A DNA stretch of 64,000 bases from positions 2,480,001 through 2,544,000 of the forward strand of contig NC_089399.1 of the NCBI RefSeq assembly GCF_003171515.1, given 5' to 3'. Below are positions 33,485-44,946 of the stretch, in pieces. Within the stretch, counting starts at the first letter, position 1; each line of letters starts with the position of its first letter. The notes beneath the pieces were generated by a model, which was not told where the DNA came from, did no database searches, and saw only the letters and a program-made list of their open reading frames with translations. This DNA is from Pyrenophora tritici-repentis (Eukaryota > Ascomycota > Dothideomycetes > Pleosporales > Pleosporaceae). A program made the translations under genes and the position numbers.

Positions 33485-36400
33485 ATGTACGGATACACAG
33501 CGGGCACGCCTTGCCCAGCGCCCTGTTCCTCTGCAAACAGCTACTACCCCAGCTACGGAAACCAATACGCGCCAAGCTACCTCGACGACAACACAACAGC
33601 AAATCTCGAATACACAACCGAGCTGAAGGCCGCGCCCCGCCAGGCGAAACCGCGACGACCGCTGCGTACTATGCACAAAGCTGCCTTCAACCCGTCGCTA
33701 GACATCTTTGAGGATGTCGCGCAAGAGGAGCAGCAGCATGCAGACTTTGAGATGAAGAAGAGAAGCCGCGCGAGCATTGTCCCCGCCGCCACACGAGCGA
33801 AGAAGAGTGCAATCCTTGCGCATCCAGCACAGAAGATGCCGAAGCCTGCGCCACCAATGCCAGACCCACAGCACGAGAGAGCACACCGACGACGCATTTC
33901 GCAAACACCAGCCGACAAGCATGCAAAAGACGTGAATGCGACAGTGCAGTTACAAGAGGAGGTACTGGAGAGGAAGGAACTCAAGAAGCAGGCCCCCAAG
34001 AAAGACTTGCGACGACGCACAATCTACATTCCGTCCGATGACACATCGGTCTTCACCATTCACCCGGGACAGCCTACACACGCGTCGCGCAATGCCAGAG
34101 ACGTCTCACCGGACATTGGACTGGATCTTGTGACATTATCCGAGGAAGAAGGAAATAATCTGCTGCCAGCGTTGAAGAAAGAGAAGAAGGTACCACGCAA
34201 GGCGCTCGCTGCGCCGCCAAAGCGCGGGCCGCTGAGTACGACTTCTCGATCAACACAGAGCGTATCCTTTTCAAGCGACATGATAGGCTCGGGAGGCGGG
34301 AAGGAGAATGTACCACCGGGCCTCAAGGTCATCGAAACCAAGGGCAAGGGCATACACATCGATATCAACTTCACTAAGCCAGAGGTGAAGAAGCCAGGAG
34401 TAAAGCCCCCCAAGGTTCATTTCAACGCATTCCAAGAGCCTGAACGGACACTACAAACCAAGAAACGGGCAGAGAGTATGCAGAAGCGGCCACGAGCCCA
34501 AGTAGACCGCGACGATGCGCCAGCCAAGGCACTCAAGTCAAAGGCTGACGCCACAGCATCTGCTACGAACAGTAGGGCATCTTTGAGGACGACCATCAAG
34601 ACGGAACGAGCGAAGCTAGCCAGAGCAAATCGCGCGCCGCTCTCTTCTTCACCATTCCACACGGACAGGTCCCCTCCTACCGCACTGCGTCGTCACAAGA
34701 CTAGAAGCGTTGCTAGCAATATCACCATGCTACACGAAGTCGGCCAGCCACCACAGTCACGCGAGAAGTACCCTGTACTACATGAGGATTTGGCCCAGCC
34801 AGAGTTATACGAGGATAATTGGCTGACCTACCAAGAGTTAGCTATTACACAGCTCCTGAACTCTGTGTTCGACTCGGCAAGCAAGGACCCAAACGCCGAG
34901 CAGAGCCCAGAAGATTTGCGCAAAAAGATGATTGCCATCTACCATGATCCGACCATGCCCCCTCTGCACAAGCGTCTTCAGGCGTCTTTGCAGTTTGGCG
35001 CATTAAGCATTCCGAAGGATCTACTGGCTCAGGCATTACGGCTCAAGGACGATGTAGGTCTGCGCAAGAAATACCTCAATCTTTGGACCAAGACATACGA
35101 CTTGACTGCGCTGCGAGCCGCAGCTGAGACGATTGTAGGTCGTCAGATCACCACCCCCTGCCGGCTGTCAACGGGATCCACCTGTTCAGATGACGGTTCT
35201 CGCCAATATCGTAGTGAACGCCGCGCGATTGAGAGTTTCTTGTCTGCCTTTTTGATCAAAAACGAAGATGCTGTGCGTGTCAAGTCGGGAGGCGGTAGCA
35301 TTGCCAGTCTCACACGCGGCGACGACGAGTTTGGCTCTCCAGGCTGGTCATGGCGCCGCACTGCACTACGGAGTCTAATGCTCGTTCTGATTCTTGATCA
35401 AGCGAAGACGACAGATGCCCTACCAGGATGCCTTTTCCAGACTACCTCACCCTACAAGACGTCTGTTGAGGTTCTCCATCAACTATCGAAAATGCTACTT
35501 CCTTCACATGGTGATATCACTCGACCGCTCCATCATCTCAACTACAGGGTCGAGCATGCACAGTACCCGCTTGAGGAGTACACATATCAGATTGACAACA
35601 TTGCCACTGATCTCCGCGATGGCATCGTTCTAACCCGCCTTGTAGAATTGCTACTCTATCCCTCTACAATACAAAAAGAACATGTCTTCACACTCGCCCT
35701 GCCCACTGGCGAAGTACTTAGCTGCTCATCCGATGCCTCGCACAAGGAAACCTGGTTTCTCTCACAACACCTCAAATACCCAACCATCGGCCGACCCCAG
35801 AAGATTTACAACATTCAAATCGCCTTGGCAGCTCTGAAAGCTGTCCCAGCTATGCCAAGCGCAGCACTCGTTGGTATTCGAGCTGAAGACATCGTCGACG
35901 GACATCGCGAAAAGACGCTGTCGCTCCTCTGGTCCCTCGTTGGCAAATGCGGCCTTGGGGCTTTGGTGGACTGGCCACAGCTTGTTAAGGAGACGGAGCG
36001 GTTTCGCACCCAATGGTACAATACACGAGACAGCCTTGCCGGGCGAGCCTTTGACTCCGAGAGTGAAGAAGATACGGCACACGATCTCGACACAATGACG
36101 TACCACAAGCGCCTTCTCCTCTCTTGGTCCCGCTCGATTGGCCGTCTTCACGGTCTGCGTGTATCCAACCTGACAACAAGTTTCGCAGACCCAAAAGTTC
36201 TCGAGGTCATCGTCGATACATATCTGCCCTCTAACCTCACAACCGCATCGGCGGAGAGCAGTGGACAAACGGGTCTTGCGACTAAGCTAAAAGCCATCGG
36301 ATGTTCAACATCCTTCATCGCGCTCTTTACGCCTCAACACAGCTCCGCTCGCTCGATTCCTAGCCGCGACTTTACACTCCTTACGCTTACCTTTTTGGCA

Positions 36401-36748
36401 TCGCGTCTCTTGCCACTTGCACGCACACATCGCGCCGCATCGACTATTCAAGCTGCATTCCGCCGTTTCCGCCTCCGCCGCCAGACTCGCAATCGCATTG
36501 CTCTTCTCAAAATTTCACATGAATGTGCGGTTGTAGCACAGGCGAGGCAGCGCCTGGTGGATGCGGCGACCGTTGTACAGCGTCTGTGGAAGGCGATTCA
36601 GGAGCAGAGACGCACGCAGTTGGAGAGCGATGTCTTGGCCTTCCAGGCACTGGCTAGGGGATGGGCGATTCGGAGGTGGGTGAGACGGATTACGGCTGGG
36701 AGGGTTGGTGGTAAGGAGAAGGTTAGGAGGGTAAGGGGTGGCTGGTAG
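33485..36748 (+). CDS. abnormal-spindle (ASPM/Asp)-like protein with CH domain and IQ motifs
   Basis: 1087 aa, intronless; the ATG at 33485 (MYGYTAGTPC) is the first in frame after an upstream stop-free run lacking ATG. Residues 1-450 are basic, Pro/Lys/Arg-rich and probably disordered. From about 480 a helical region leads to a calponin-homology domain (about 695-825; YTYQIDNIATDLRDGIVLTRLVELL). The tail has IQ motifs: AASTIQAAFRRFRLRRQTRNR near 985 and AATVVQRLWK / AFQALARGWAIRRWVRR beyond it, which would bind calmodulin. This arrangement (disordered N-terminus, CH, IQ) is that of Asp/ASPM proteins of spindle poles; the fungal versions have far fewer IQ repeats. Expected role: microtubule or spindle-pole organisation in mitosis. 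Confidence 0.85.
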   Translation: MYGYTAGTPCPAPCSSANSYYPSYGNQYAPSYLDDNTTANLEYTTELKAAPRQAKPRRPLRTMHKAAFNPSLDIFEDVAQEEQQHADFEMKKRSRASIVPAATRAKKSAILAHPAQKMPKPAPPMPDPQHERAHRRRISQTPADKHAKDVNATVQLQEEVLERKELKKQAPKKDLRRRTIYIPSDDTSVFTIHPGQPTHASRNARDVSPDIGLDLVTLSEEEGNNLLPALKKEKKVPRKALAAPPKRGPLSTTSRSTQSVSFSSDMIGSGGGKENVPPGLKVIETKGKGIHIDINFTKPEVKKPGVKPPKVHFNAFQEPERTLQTKKRAESMQKRPRAQVDRDDAPAKALKSKADATASATNSRASLRTTIKTERAKLARANRAPLSSSPFHTDRSPPTALRRHKTRSVASNITMLHEVGQPPQSREKYPVLHEDLAQPELYEDNWLTYQELAITQLLNSVFDSASKDPNAEQSPEDLRKKMIAIYHDPTMPPLHKRLQASLQFGALSIPKDLLAQALRLKDDVGLRKKYLNLWTKTYDLTALRAAAETIVGRQITTPCRLSTGSTCSDDGSRQYRSERRAIESFLSAFLIKNEDAVRVKSGGGSIASLTRGDDEFGSPGWSWRRTALRSLMLVLILDQAKTTDALPGCLFQTTSPYKTSVEVLHQLSKMLLPSHGDITRPLHHLNYRVEHAQYPLEEYTYQIDNIATDLRDGIVLTRLVELLLYPSTIQKEHVFTLALPTGEVLSCSSDASHKETWFLSQHLKYPTIGRPQKIYNIQIALAALKAVPAMPSAALVGIRAEDIVDGHREKTLSLLWSLVGKCGLGALVDWPQLVKETERFRTQWYNTRDSLAGRAFDSESEEDTAHDLDTMTYHKRLLLSWSRSIGRLHGLRVSNLTTSFADPKVLEVIVDTYLPSNLTTASAESSGQTGLATKLKAIGCSTSFIALFTPQHSSARSIPSRDFTLLTLTFLASRLLPLARTHRAASTIQAAFRRFRLRRQTRNRIALLKISHECAVVAQARQRLVDAATVVQRLWKAIQEQRRTQLESDVLAFQALARGWAIRRWVRRITAGRVGGKEKVRRVRGGW

Positions 36749-37168
36749 TGTTTGAAGTCTGAGTGAAGACGGCAATGCGTAAACGACGGTAACGATGGGG
36801 GAGTGTTTTTTTTCAAATGGAGTTTTTGCTTTCAGACGGGTTCTATTGGTATAGGTTTTATTGAAAACGGCGTTGGGCAAATAGGCTTTGCAGGGCGTTG
36901 GGATATCGGTTCTTCTGCGAGCAATCGCCACACACGACACATATTGTTCACACACTGTCATCTCATTCACTTGTTCCATGAGCGGCATTCGCTTCAAGAT
37001 GATCAACTTAGCTCCTTGGCCATGTTCTGTAACACTTCCCTGACCCCGTCTGTAAGATGCTTTCTACAAAGCTACGCACATGCCATTTCCCATACTTTTA
37101 CCTCATCAAATCATGTCTCATTTATCGTACGTTCCTAGTGCATCCTAGTCTTTTTATTCCACACGACC
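36749..37168. other. 3'-3' intergenic region
   Basis: Separates the convergent spindle-protein and threonyl-tRNA synthetase genes. Nothing beyond expected 3' UTRs is seen. Confidence 0.6.
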
Positions 37169-39669
37169 TTAGACCTTGTTCTCAAACCTGCGCTCGTCCC
37201 TCAACTCGACCAGTTTCTTCACGGCTTCATCAAGCGGTACAATGACGCCACGCTGTTGAGTCTCCTGATCGTCACGGTTCCTCCAGTTGACAGCCCTCGC
37301 CTGTTGTTCCTCGGCACCAACGACCATGATGAAGTTGTAGAGGGCGAGTTGGGCAGTGCGGATCTTCTTCTGCATAGTGTTACCGCTAATGTCAATGTCG
37401 GCGTGGAGACGGTGCTTGCGGAGCTCGGCTTGCACTTCTTTGACATAGTCGTTCGCACCAGGCATGACGGGGATGACCATGACTTGACGGGGAGATAGCC
37501 AGAAAGGCCAACGGCCGGCAAAGTGCTCTGTAAGGATACTACATCTGTGTTAGCGCTCTTTTCATAATAACCGTGGAAAGAAGGGGCTTACGCAATGAAA
37601 CGCTCAAAGGAACCATAGATGGCGCGGTGAATCATGACAGGGCGAGCGTAGCCTGGTTGTGGTTCCTTGATCTTCTTGGGAATAGTGACATCGGCACCTT
37701 CCAGCTTCTCCTTCTTCTGCTCGATATGTCCACCTTCTTGTGGTTGATCCTTGTTCTTGACAGGTATGACCTCAGATGTCATGTACTCAAGCTCGAATTG
37801 GTTCGGAAGCTGGAAGTCAAGCTGAATAGTGGCGCACTGGAACTCTCGCTTGAGGGCATCAGAGATGGTGATGTCAATCTTGGGTCCATAGAAGGCTCCA
37901 TCACCAGGATTTAGCTCCCAAGCGCTGCCACCTGCGGCAGTGAACTGGTTCAAGGCCTCAGTCAGCTTCGCTTCCGCCTTATCCCAAGTCTCGATGTCTC
38001 CGAGGAAGCCCTCAGGACGAGTGCTCAGCTTCATCTTGAAAGTAAAGCCAAACTTTCCGTATACTGCCCTTAAGAAATCAAATAGCGCGGAGATTTCCTC
38101 TGTGATCTGATCCTGGGTACAGAAAACGTGAGTATCGTCCTGTTGGAATCTTCGCACTCGGGTAAGACCTGTGAGTGCACCGCTGGCTTCGTTTCGGTGC
38201 AGGATACCGAAGTCGGCCATACGAATTGGCAATTCCCTGTAGCTTCGCTCGCGATGCTTGAAAATCAGACAGTGACCGGGGCAGTTCATTGGTTTCAAAG
38301 CCCACTTCTCCTTCTCTACATCAAAGGTGAACATGTCATCAGCGTAATGCTGCCAGTGGCCAGAAATCTTCCACAACGCGGAGTTGTACATGTTTGGTGA
38401 TCCAACTTCTTGATATCCGCGGTTCCAGTACTCTTCACGCAAAAAGGCTTGTAGTGTATTGTAAATAATTTGGCCGTGTGGGAGGAAGAAACAAGAGCCA
38501 GGACTAAACTCGTGGAAGAAGAAGAGTTCTTGTTCCTTTCCAATCTTGCGGTGGTCACGTTTGGCAGCCTCTTCGAGAAATTTGAGATGCGCCTGCATGG
38601 CATCCTTGTCGGGGAAGGAGACACCATAAATACGCTGTAAGCTGTCGTTCTTGGCGTCTCCCAAGAAGTATGAGGCCGAGTTCTTCATGACCTTGAACTG
38701 CTTTATCCGGCCAGTGTGTGGTACGTGTGGTCCGCGGCAGAGATCGATAAGTGGTCCGTTGCGGTATACGGTTGTGAAGGTGCCGTCGGCAATCTTGTCC
38801 TTGATGATGTGCTGCTTGTACTTGTTCGACTTGAACATTTCAAGTAGATCATCCTTTGACAGTGTCAGGCGCTCGAAGGGTTGCTTCTCCTTGACAATGC
38901 TGCTGACAATGGTCTCGAGCGGCTTGTGATCGGCAGGATCAACTGCCGCGTTATCTGGAAGGGCCATTTCATAGTAGAAACCATCCTCAATGGGAGGGCC
39001 AATGCAGAGATCGCAACCGAATCGGCGCTCGGATGCCTCTCCCAGGATATGTGCGCTCGAGTGCCAGAAGACCTTCTTACCCTCCGGGTCGTCGAATGGC
39101 AAGAGCTCTAGCTTGCAGCTCTTCTCCAATGGTCGCTCGAGATCCCACAGTGTTTCCTCGGGCGTGCCTTTGTCCAGGCGTGCGACGACGGTGCGCTCGA
39201 ATAGGCTCTTCGCGATGTTGCGTGCGATATCGGCTGGACTGGTGACCCATGATTCTCCTTCTATGTTCTTCCCATCTTCCAGTGTGATAGTAATCTTCTC
39301 TACGGGCGCAAAATGTTAGTGATGAGGTCAGGCTGATGTTTGGTGGTGGTTGTGAACATACCGCGGGGCTTCTGGGCTATCTCTTCGTCATACTTCGCCT
39401 TGAGCTTCTCGCTGTGCACACACGTATCAGTGATATCCAAGCACACGGAAGTGTTAGGTGACTCACAAGATCTGAATGCGGTGGTCGATAAAGGCGGGCG
39501 CAGGATCGAGCATCAAGGGACGTCCATCTCCCGAATCTCCCTTCTTCTTCTCTTTTTTTGCTTTCGGGGCCTTGTTCTCCTTTTGTTGGGCTTTCTGCTC
39601 GCCAGACACTGCAAGATTCTTCACGCCCTCGACAGCCGAGCTGACGGCATCCTTTACCGCGTCCGCCAT
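37169..39669 (-). CDS. THS1: threonyl-tRNA synthetase, cytosolic
   Basis: 776 aa, four exons; introns 39466-39412, 39361-39300 and 37591-37539. It charges tRNA-Thr with threonine. Order: Lys-rich N-terminal extension (AKKEKKKG, residues about 38-46), TGS domain ([10 protein letters not shown], about 87 on), second additional/editing domain with the zinc-type [14 protein letters not shown] and later [10 protein letters not shown], then the class II catalytic core with motif 1, motif 2 ([22 protein letters not shown]) and motif 3 region, and the anticodon-binding domain at the C-terminus ([12 protein letters not shown], then [10 protein letters not shown]). All major class II motifs look intact. 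No obvious mitochondrial presequence at this ATG, so the cytosolic form is most likely; dual targeting from another start cannot be excluded. Confidence 0.96.
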
Positions 39670-40066
39670 GCTGATATTTGATCGAGTCCAAGGCGCGTTC
39701 GGCGAGAATGATTTAGCAGTTGTGAGTCAGTCCCTGGGTCGACAGGATCTTCCTGGGCTCTATTGGCAACCAATTACGGTATCACGTGGATGTGACGTAT
39801 TATAACACTAGAGAATATCGGTGACTCTTGACTGCTGTGATTACAGCTTGGGACTCAATCACAATTTCAGAAAGCTCCGCGCGCACGACAGCCCACTTGG
39901 TCTTGGCGGATGCATCTAGTGGGGTTATGCGGCGCAAGGAGCCGTCGGCGAAACCTAGTGCCGATTGGCCGCTCCCTGTCGAACTTCATTTTCAGTCGAA
40001 CTTTTCGCAAAGCTCTAGAACAAGCTCACCTTTCGCGCCTCAAACACACTCGATACAACCAACGAC
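39670..40066. other. shared upstream region of THS1 and GAR1
   Basis: 397-bp divergent intergenic region. It would hold both promoters; I recognise no specific factor site. Confidence 0.5.
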
Positions 40067-40915
40067 ATGGCATTTCGCGGAACTCCTCGTGGCGGTCGCG
40101 GCGGCGGCTTTGGTGGACGTGGTGGATTTACTCCCCGTGGTGGTGTGTAGCATTTTTGGAGCTACGCAGGTTTTCATAGCTAATGCGCGACAGGACGTGG
40201 TGGAATGGGAGCTTCATTTGGACCCCCAGACACTGTCATCGGTATGCCTTGCGATCGCATAGTGAGGTGTCTTCGCTAACCGGTCTAGAAATGGGCAAGT
40301 TCGTGCACGACTGTGAAAACGAAATGTTCTGCGAATCGATAAACACAAAGATTCCCTACTTCAACGCGCCAATCTACCTAGAGAACAAGGTACGCCAATT
40401 ACGAGAGTACAGGGCGAGGAGAGCACAGGCTGACTAGCTGTAGACGCCCATTGGCAAAGTCGACGAAATCCTAGGCCCTTTGAACCAGGTCTACTTCACC
40501 ATCAAGCCCCAAGAAGGCATACAAGCAAAGTCATTCAAGGCTGGCGACAAATTCTACATTGGAGGCGACAAGCTGCTGCCCCTCGACAGGTAAGCTAGCC
40601 CGGAGGGTTTTTGCGCTTGACGTGCTAATTTGATTTAGGTTCCTGCCTAAGCCCAAGCCCGTTGGAGGCGTTACGAAGGTTAAGAAGCCCGCTGGCGCAG
40701 GCCGTGGAGCACCAAGAGGAGGATCCCGTGGCTTTGGAGGTCGCGGCCGTGGAGCTCCCCGAGGCCGTGGCGGACCCCCTGGACGTGGAGGCGGTTTCGG
40801 CGGTCGTGGCGGAAGCGGTGGCTTCTCAAGAGGTGGACGCGGTGGCGGCGGCTTCGGCGGACGCGGTGGTGGAGGTGGTGGATTTGGCGGTGGACGTGGA
40901 CGAGGAGGATACTAA
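40067..40915 (+). CDS. GAR1: H/ACA small nucleolar ribonucleoprotein subunit GAR1
   Basis: 215 aa in five exons (introns 40143-40193, 40242-40288, 40390-40443, 40590-40638). N- and C-terminal glycine/arginine-rich arms ([14 protein letters not shown] at the start; repeated RGG/FGGRG to the end) flank the conserved core ([50 protein letters not shown]), which is the GAR1/NAF1 fold. GAR1 joins dyskerin (CBF5), NOP10 and NHP2 in the nucleolus to pseudouridylate rRNA and is also part of telomerase-type H/ACA particles. Length is close to yeast GAR1. It lies head-to-head with threonyl-tRNA synthetase, 397 bp apart, so the two translation-related genes may share a promoter region. Confidence 0.96.
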
Positions 40916-42114
40916 AAGCTTCGATCTGGGACGGCTACTATCTCATCCGGACACGCTGGAAAAGCGCAACCGTGTGCGCTGCCATTTCGGCTCGAGCCTA
41001 CGATTACCTTCCGATACCATGATCATTTAGCGGCGTTTTGGAGTTGCGTTGGGTCTTCAACATGTCAAAAATATGGCGCCATGTTGCGGGTAGTTTTGAG
41101 ACGGATGCGCATTCATATTTCCTAGCTGAATCACTTCCAAGTTCAAATTCTTTCGTGAACTTGGGCATCATCAAGTCGTACATGTGGACTTCACACATTG
41201 CTCAGGCGCATTGCCAAGGCAGGGAATGCGACGTGTGATCCTTGACGGATACAATCTGCTACTATGTGTACTTGGGATGAGCGCTTCTTGATGCGCTCAG
41301 ACATGTGACACATCATTATAAAATCACGACACCAGACACTAACATTGATCCAAGTCCGGACATATCACAGGTGACATCAGACTCACACAATACAGACGGT
41401 AAAAAAGATTTCAAGCATGTCCAGAGTTCCGACGCGTCTAAGATGAATAATCCTGTTCCTGGTGATGGGACTTTCTGCCGCACCCAATAGAGTTGTTTTC
41501 CCGCCCCCATCCCCAGCCATCGTGCTCACGACGGCGGTCCTCGGAACAAGAATAACAGGGTCTATAGGGGCTTTCGCAATTCCCATGTTCGATTCCTATC
41601 GTCTCATGCATCGTCCCCTTAACAACTATTTAACCTGGTCCTTTCCTGCACTATTGCAGGTGTTCAGACACCTCCGAGGCCTCCGCATTCTGCCCCGCAA
41701 AACTCGCTCGTTGCTCAGGCTACACATCACAACATTCACTCCCCTGCTTGCACCGGCCGTCCCGCCGACTGTACGACGACGCGCATAATCTCGTCAAGGA
41801 AATCACAACTGAGGAATACGTTTAATTGAAGACAAGAGAGTATCCCACCATTGTGGAATAGGAGAAGCAGGTGATTGCGCCGCCGCCAAGTCTCCAAGCC
41901 CAAGCTGCGGAAAACCGGCCTGCAAAACAAGTATACAAAGCTTCAAGCACTCCCTTCAAGGCGGTGCAAGGGCCAAAACAAAACAAAACATCTGAGCATC
42001 AACCTCGGTCGCCTACGTACGACCACAACGATAACGCCCTCGAAATCCAACCATCAACGCAATCGCATACTTGGACGCGCTCGACAGGGCCTCAGAGTGT
42101 GACAACCCGATACA
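40916..42114. other. intergenic region upstream of the four-TM protein
   Basis: No gene supported. A 108-residue frame at 41462-41788 has no family resemblance and overlaps frames on the other strand. AC-rich sequence near 41960-42114 looks like 5' UTR. Confidence 0.45.
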
Positions 42115-42815
42115 ATGGCGCGGGCAGGACATTCAGGCACAGTCGTGGGCTCGGCCATAGTGGTGCGAGAGAAGTACTACTGGCCAGATCTTCAGCTCAA
42201 CATCTGGACAATTGTCATGCTAGCCACAGCGGGAACAATCTTAGGCATCAACGCACAATTCATGTCAATACAGGATCGAATGGGCCTCGGGACGCCATGG
42301 TATGATTTTCTCTCTTGCTAGTTCTTCACGTACGACGCAATACACGGTACAAGGCCGTTTTTCTAACGCTTCCACAGGATAATGCCGTATGGCGTGACTG
42401 TCGGCACCCTCGCCATCATCTTCATCATCGTCGAAATCGTCTACATTGCACAACGTAAACTTCTTCCCGGCATTATGATGCTGCTGTCGTTTATTCTGCT
42501 CGTTCTATTCATCGCTGGTATAATCGGTACTGCGATTCAGCTGTTCGCCGGCCCGAACATCAACAATCAGTGCAATACTTATGTATTCAACAACGGTGTT
42601 AGTGGAGCGAACATTGAGACGCTGGCATTCTTGCAGCAGAGAAATATCTGTAAGTCACATGCGTATACCATGGCTGTAAGAGGCTATACTGACTTTCTTG
42701 TCCTGTAGGTCAGTGCTGGCAGGCTGAATTCGCCTTCTGGATCATCGGGTCCATATTCCTCGTCTGGATGATGGTCATGGCGAGTCAAGTCAACTCGAAT
42801 CAGTACGTTCGGTGA
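42115..42815 (+). CDS. four-TM fungal membrane protein of unknown function
   Basis: 187 aa, three exons (introns 42300-42377 and 42650-42708, phase-consistent). Four hydrophobic segments can be seen: LNIWTIVMLATAGTILGI, VTVGTLAIIFIIVEIVYIA, IMMLLSFILLVLFIAGIIGT and FWIIGSIFLVWMMVMAS, with a Cys-containing loop (NNQCNTYVFNNG to NICQCW) between the third and fourth. The layout resembles MARVEL-like or SUR7-like tetraspanning proteins, but I see no defining motif and will not name it. The stop used is TGA at 42813; a GT at 42812 followed by a TTAG at about 42895 could instead splice and add three residues. Confidence 0.75.
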
Positions 42816-44946
42816 GAAATATTCCCCAAGCAAGCATGTATTCCATTCTTCTTCGTATACATAGTTTCTTTCAAATTTTTTTCCTGATGATTAGCGGTCA
42901 CATGTGATGATCTGTCGGTTCCACGTCAATGGATCTGTTCAAGAGTAGCGGTAGCAACGGTCACATGAGAGGAGCCGGTGTCCATTTTTACGTTCACGAG
43001 TTATGGCAATGTAATGCATGAAAGATGCCCTGGGTCCACCATCGACGGGGGGCGGAATTGACGCCTAAAGGGGTTGTTTGTAGCTATAATATCAGAATAT
43101 AGACACAGGATTCTATCATGATCCCTCAAGCCACCTTTCGTCTCCGCCGCAACCGACTTGCTAACTTCCGATTTCACGTGGTTTAACCGAGAGAAAAAAG
43201 ACTATTGCCAGAACCGTGTAAATGACATACCGGTTCATTACCGCAGCTCGGAGATAAAGCTATTCGCTACAGTTTACGCCATGGCGAGATACATGGCAAG
43301 GGCTGACGAATACGACCTGAACATCCCATCGCAATTACAATACGCATGGTCCTCATCTTCCTTTTTTGTCCCAACACTAGAGTCGTGCTTTTGTCTCGTC
43401 TCGAGAAGGGGGGAGTGTGGATAATCTGGTTAAACCAGTTACATGTTTCAGGTGTCCCAGTTGTACGAACATCATGCACGTCACGTAAAAATCATGAATC
43501 ACAAGTCCAAAATTGTCTGGCTACATACCATGGAGGCGAGCTAGTCGTCGTCCAGTCGACAATACACCACCAGCCACACAACGCAACCCAACCACCCAGC
43601 AACTCTAGGTGGTCCCCCCTGTCGCATACCCCAATCGCCGATCATCTGCGCCAACCCAAACGTGGCTCACTAAGCCCTTTGGTTGAATACCCTTCTTACC
43701 TCATTCGTTGCGGAATACAATACAGAGCAGAACCGTAATTAGCCCAGCCACCCCATTTGAAGGTCGCAACCCAGCAGCCTACTGCTTACCTTTACCCTTC
43801 CCAAGTTCCCACCGAGGCATACGCCAACACCCAATCACACATGCAGGCAGCGCACACGAAGGAAGCGCGGAAGACCGCGTCGGGCGCGTCGTCGGCTTTT
43901 GCGGGGCTACGCTGTCTCTCTGCCTGGGGTTGGGTGTGTGAGAGAAGGAGCAAGGATCATGCAGCTGGCAAGAGGCGGGGTGAAGGGCTGCGTGTGGCTG
44001 GCTGGCTGGGTCGTTCCTTGTTCGGAAGGGTTCTTCTCCTTCTTCGTCTTTGTTCCTTCTTATCAGCGGTGTAGATGTGGGTGGACTGATCTGAGGCCGT
44101 TGAGGACAAGGGAGAGGACGAGGCGGTAAGTCTAATTCATGGTGGCGGTGAAGACGGAAGATGTAGGTACGATGTGTCGACGACGCTCTACCAGAACAAT
44201 GGAGAGCGCCCGGTCGGATTCTACACATGGTCTTCTGTTGATCAAGTTTGCAATTTGTCACAACCCTTCCTGGCAGCTGCATTGGCTATCGTGAGCTCAA
44301 GTACTATAGCTTGATTTTGATTCGTTCACAGTCGCTGTCTAATTGCATATTTGGCACTTTAGCGAACAGTCGAAAGCATGAGTGTACACCATGTCAATGT
44401 TGAATGCATCTGATTATTCGCCTATGTGATCATGCCACAAACGCAAGTGCATCCTATGGGTGCCTAACTGAAGGTTCGGTCTTGAAATGCCGATAGCCGA
44501 ACGATGTGCTGCTGTGCAACTCTGCAGTAAACAAAAAACGTAGAAAAGAGCATAGAATACAGTCACTATAAAATTTGCGTGAACAAGGGTAAACCGAAAA
44601 GGGCGCAAGGTACAAAGCGCGTGCGGTAATAGGTTTTGCGCCGAGGGGTAGTTGGGGAATAAGGACAAACGTAAGAAACGTATGCAATGATGCAAAGGGT
44701 ATGTCGGATGTGACATGAAATCTTGCCATAAATCCGTGATGGGGCACGGTCTCACAACGCTTCCATAAACGCCATGCTTTTCAAAATGTAAATGAACAAG
44801 AGAGAGTGATGCCAGTCGGTCGCATCAACACATCAGCAACTGTGTAGTGTACCAAAGGTTTTATAGTCTTGTCGGGTATCGTGAGGTCATATCCAAGCGG
44901 TTGCTGGGAACAGATGGTGATGTATGTCATGTGCTGACGTGGACGG
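42816..44946. other. 2.1-kb intergenic stretch
   Basis: No gene I can support. A 167-residue minus-strand frame at 43779-44282 is low-complexity (Pro/Arg/Ser-rich) and looks like antisense chance. The right end would be the 3' UTR of the Whi5-like gene. Confidence 0.45.

Noticed and set aside
41583..41606. tRNA B-box-like GTTCGATTCC
   Set aside because: No matching A box or acceptor stem could be paired around it.
43779..44282. 167-residue minus-strand frame
   Set aside because: Pro/Arg/Ser/Thr-rich composition, no domain, overlapping frames on the other strand; nothing supports it as a gene.
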